Below are positions 60,806 through 64,000 of a stretch of DNA of 64,000 nt, piece after piece; position 1 is the first letter of the stretch, and the number at the start of each line of letters is the position of its first letter. The stretch spans positions 1,203,001 to 1,267,000 of the forward strand of contig JAQPZY010001660.1 in NCBI GenBank assembly GCA_029931535.1, given 5' to 3'. A program made the position numbers and the translations under genes. Origin of the DNA: Margaritifera margaritifera (lineage: Eukaryota > Mollusca > Bivalvia > Unionida > Margaritiferidae). The notes under the pieces are model-generated. The model searched no databases. It saw only the letters and a program-made list of their open reading frames with translations, and was not told where the DNA came from.

Positions 60806-61020
60806 TTACGAAACTATACATTTTTATTAAGGTTGTGCTGTCACTTTAAAATGATACTAGTTGAAATCTGTGGTTCGTCAAAGTTGTTGTGCTTTGAGTA
60901 TGCGCAGAAAAAACACATAAATCATTTTGAAAACAGTCTCATCTTTTAAGGAAATGAAAGAAATTATGAAAGAACGAAATGTAAGTGATATATACACACA
61001 CATACATACAAACATACACA
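60806..61020. repeat. Direct repeat flanking the duplicated segment, copy 1
   Basis: TTACGAAACTATACATTTTT ... AAAGAACGAAATGTAAGTG and a CA-rich tail. It recurs at 61,865-62,090 with about 1,059 bases offset, and encloses the second 819-bp copy. Confidence 0.9.
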
Positions 61021-61040
61021 CATGCGTGCATGCGTGTGTG

Positions 61041-61859
61041 AGTTTAAATTATTTTTGCAATTGCCCCATACTAACACGAGGCATGATTTATGATAATTGT
61101 TCGTAATATCTAATCCTTCTACTTTCTGCGAGATCACATTTTTGCGATTCTTGCTACTTTGCGAAATTGACCAAGGGCTTCTTTCAACCTTTTTTTCTTT
61201 CTTTTCTTTTTCTTTTTTTTTTTTTATTTGAGGGGAGTGGGGTGGGAGGTCAAAACGTACTTTCTTCGTAATCATTCAAATTGAGGAGAGGGATGCACCA
61301 GATTGGATCGACTACATATCCTCATGCTGAATGCACATATAAAGACCAGACCCACATATCACCAACATGTTTTCCAGTTTGAGTCTAGACCTGAGATATT
61401 CGATTGGTCACACTTCAGATAGACTGAATTTTATTTAAGAGTTACTGGATTTGACTCTTGCGTTTGTCTGTACAAATGTCCTTTTGGTGAAATATGGGTG
61501 AGTCTGAAATTAAGCCCAGGTATTAGAACTGGACGTAAGTGCTGCGAAGCGCTGATTTAGCTACCGGGCTACAAAGCCGGACCGTCAACATGCAAGGATA
61601 TGAAATAGCTGTGACTTTAAATTTTATATTCCAGACAAAATACATCTAAAACGGTTATGTAGTATGTTTTATTCAGCGCTATGGTGCTTTCTCTCTGTCT
61701 CACTTTTTCTTGAAATTAAAATGTACAGAATGAAGAGTCGCGATTTTACAAGGTCTGATTGTATTCATTCCAAAATCTGACTTGTATTACGACTTGGCCC
61801 ATTTTTACATTAATTGTAGTCAAGCTATAATTTTCTTTGCCTGACTCATCCCATAAATA
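61041..61859. repeat. 819-bp duplicated segment, copy 2
   Basis: Near-identical to 58,088-58,906; a visible difference is ATTATTTTTGC for ATTATTTTCGC near the start. High identity means a recent duplication. Confidence 0.92.
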
Positions 61860-61864
61860 TGATC

Positions 61865-62090
61865 TTACGAAACTATACATTTTTATTAAGGTTGTGCTGT
61901 CACTTTAAAATGATACTAGTTGAGATCTGTGGTTCGTCAAAGTTGTTGTGCTTTGAGTATGCGCAGAAAAAAACACATAAATCATTTTGAAAACAGTCTC
62001 ATCTTTTAAGGAAATGAAAGAAATTATGAAAGAACGAAATGTAAGTGATATACACACACATACATATAAACATACATACATGCGTGCGTG
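61865..62090. repeat. Direct repeat flanking the duplicated segment, copy 2
   Basis: Second copy of 60,806-61,020, followed by an expanded CA/CGTA tract. Confidence 0.9.
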
Positions 62091-62221
62091 TGTGCGTGCG
62101 TCCGGACGTACGTACGTACATACATACATTGCTTCTGTAATGTTGTGAGGGACCAACACAAAGAGGTTATCTTAAGCATCTGGCATATGACTAAAGCTCA
62201 TTTTCAGTCGTTAGTCGTAGA

Positions 62222-64000
62222 AATCAGTCAGACCTTACCTTCTAGGACTGGGTTAGACGTAGAACTTATATCAACCAGGCCTTACATTCTAGGCCAGGGT
62301 TAGTCGTATAACTTACATCAACCAGGCCTTACCTTCTAGGACAGGGTTAGTCGTATAACTTACATCAACCAGGCCTTACATTCTAGGACAGCGTTGGTCG
62401 TAGAACTTATATCAACCAGTCCTTACCTTCTAGGACATGGTTAGTCGTATAACTTACATCAACCAGGCCTTACCTTCTAGGACAGAGTTAGTCGTATAAC
62501 TTACATCAACCAGGCCTTACATTCTAGGACAGGGTTAGTCGTGTGACTTACATCAACCAGGGCTTTCATTCAAGGACAGGGTTGGTCGTATAACTTACAT
62601 CAACCAGGCCTTACCTTCTAGGACAGGGCTAGTTGTATAACGTACATCAACCAGGCCTTACATTCTAGGACAGAGTTAGTCGAATAACTTACATCAACGA
62701 GGCCTTACCTTCTAGGACAGGGTTAGTCGTATAACTTACATCAACCAGGCCTTACCTTCTAGGACAGAGTTAGTCTAGAACTTGCATCAACCAGGCCTTA
62801 CATTCTAGGACATGGTTAGTCGTATAACTTACATCAACCAGGTCTTACCTTCTAGGACAGTGTTAGTCGTATAACTTACATTAACCAGGACTTACATTCT
62901 AGGACAGGGTTAGTCGTATGACTTACATCAACCAGGACTTACATTCTATGACAGGGTTAGTTGTATAACTTACATCAACCAGGCCTTACCTTCTAGGACA
63001 GGGTGAGTCGTATAACGTAGACCAACCAGGCCTTATATTCTAGGACTGGGTTAGTCGAATAACTTACATCAACCAGGCCTTACATTCAAGGACAGGGTTG
63101 GTCGTATAACTTACATCAACCAGGCCTTACCTTCTAGGACAGGGTTAGTCGTATAACGTACATCAACCAGTCCTTACATTCTAGGACTGGGTTAGTCGAA
63201 TAACTTACATCAACGAGGCCTTACATTCTAGGACAGAGTTAGTCGTAGAACTTGCATCAACCAGGCCTTACCTTCTAGGACAGGGTTAGTCGTATAACTT
63301 ACATCAGCCAGGCCTTACCTTCTAGGATAGAGTTAGTCGTATAACTTACATCAACCGGGCCTTACCTTTTAGGATAGAGTTAGTCGTAGAACTTACATCA
63401 GCCAGGCCTTACCTTCTAGGACAGAGTTAGTCGTATAACTTTCATCAACCAGGCCTTACATTCTAGACAGAGTTAGTCGTAGAACTTGCATCAACCAGGC
63501 CTTACATTATCGAACAGAGTTGGTCGTCCAACTTACATCAACCAGGCCTTACCTTCTAGGACAGGGTTAGTCGTATAACTTACATCAACCAGGCCTTACC
63601 TTTTGGGACAGAGTTAGTCTAGAACTTGTATCAACCAGGCCTTACCTTCTAGGACGGAGTTAGTCGTATAACTTACATCAACCAGGCCTTACCTTCTAGG
63701 ATAGAGTTAGTCTAGAACTTGCATCAACCAGGTCTTACATTCTAGAACATGGTTAGTCGTATAACTTACATCAACCAGGCCTTACCTTCTAAGACAGAGT
63801 TAGTCGTATAACTTACATCAACCAGGACTTACCTTCTAGGACAGAGTTAGTCGTATAACTTACATCAATCAGGCCTTAACTTCTAGGATAAAGTTAGGCG
63901 TATAACTTTCATCAACCAGGCCTTACCTTCTAGGACAGAGTTAGTCGTTGAACTTGCATCGACCAGGCCTTACATTCTAGGGCAGAGTTGGTCGTCCAAC
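62222..64000 (+). repeat. 47-48-bp satellite-like array running off the window
   Basis: About 37 copies of a unit with CCTTACCTTCTAGGACAGGG, TTAGTCGTATAACTTACATC and AACCAGG. Variants (ACATTC for ACCTTC, AGAACTTGCATC for ATAACTTACATC, TCGAATAAC) recur in patterns, pointing to higher-order units. The array continues past the window end. Confidence 0.95.

Overview
This window looks like a chromosome segment of an invertebrate animal. It is AT-rich and gene-poor, with a spliced gene, many minisatellites and dinucleotide tracts, a tRNA-derived SINE, MITEs, a Penelope-like retroelement remnant and a Polinton/Maverick. A mollusc or other lophotrochozoan is my best guess; this is inferred from repeat content and protein style, and no marker fixes the species.

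Flank 1-11,125 holds no convincing host gene. It has a decayed Penelope-like reverse transcriptase (about 3.1-3.93 kb, minus), a tRNA-like SINE (4.64-4.80 kb, minus), a foldback MITE (6.74-6.87 kb), a hAT-type MITE with 8-bp target duplications (7.58-7.74 kb) and several short tandem repeats.

The main object, 11,126-36,336 (25.2 kb), is a degenerate Polinton/Maverick (adintovirus-like) element. Its outermost 32 bases match in inverted orientation with 3 mismatches, its TIRs are 1.1-1.6 kb long, and it is bounded by a 6-bp target duplication (TATAAG / TGTAAG). It is palindromic rather than a single copy. The left arm (plus strand) carries TIR, a divergent CCHC-knuckle gene, PolB, a BIR-domain gene, ATPase C-end, core protein, integrase, penton-like protein, pX-like protein, major capsid protein and a conserved unknown. 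The right arm (minus strand) carries TIR, PolB, BIR gene, ATPase N-end, core protein, integrase and the penton N-end. The arms meet tail to tail near 26.43 kb. All genes have stops, frameshifts or deletions. Later events include an 871-bp solo LTR with perfect 5-bp TSD in the left PolB, a roughly 1-kb insertion in the right PolB, and a 26-bp tandem expansion at PolB motif C. In a live element PolB would copy the genome, integrase would insert it, ATPase and capsid proteins would package it; the BIR protein would be an accessory, possibly anti-apoptotic, gene.

Flank 36,343-64,000 contains two related foldback elements (about 40.0-40.8 and 43.27-43.91 kb), a foldback MITE at 45.8 kb, and many minisatellites, the largest at 59.4-60.5 kb and from 62.2 kb to the window end. 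One host gene is supported on the minus strand (57,975 down to 47,745): a large coding exon with a signal peptide, a 115-nt exon encoding a six-cysteine module, and a short terminal exon, with consistent splice sites and phases. The 819 bp immediately upstream of this gene are duplicated almost exactly about 3 kb away.
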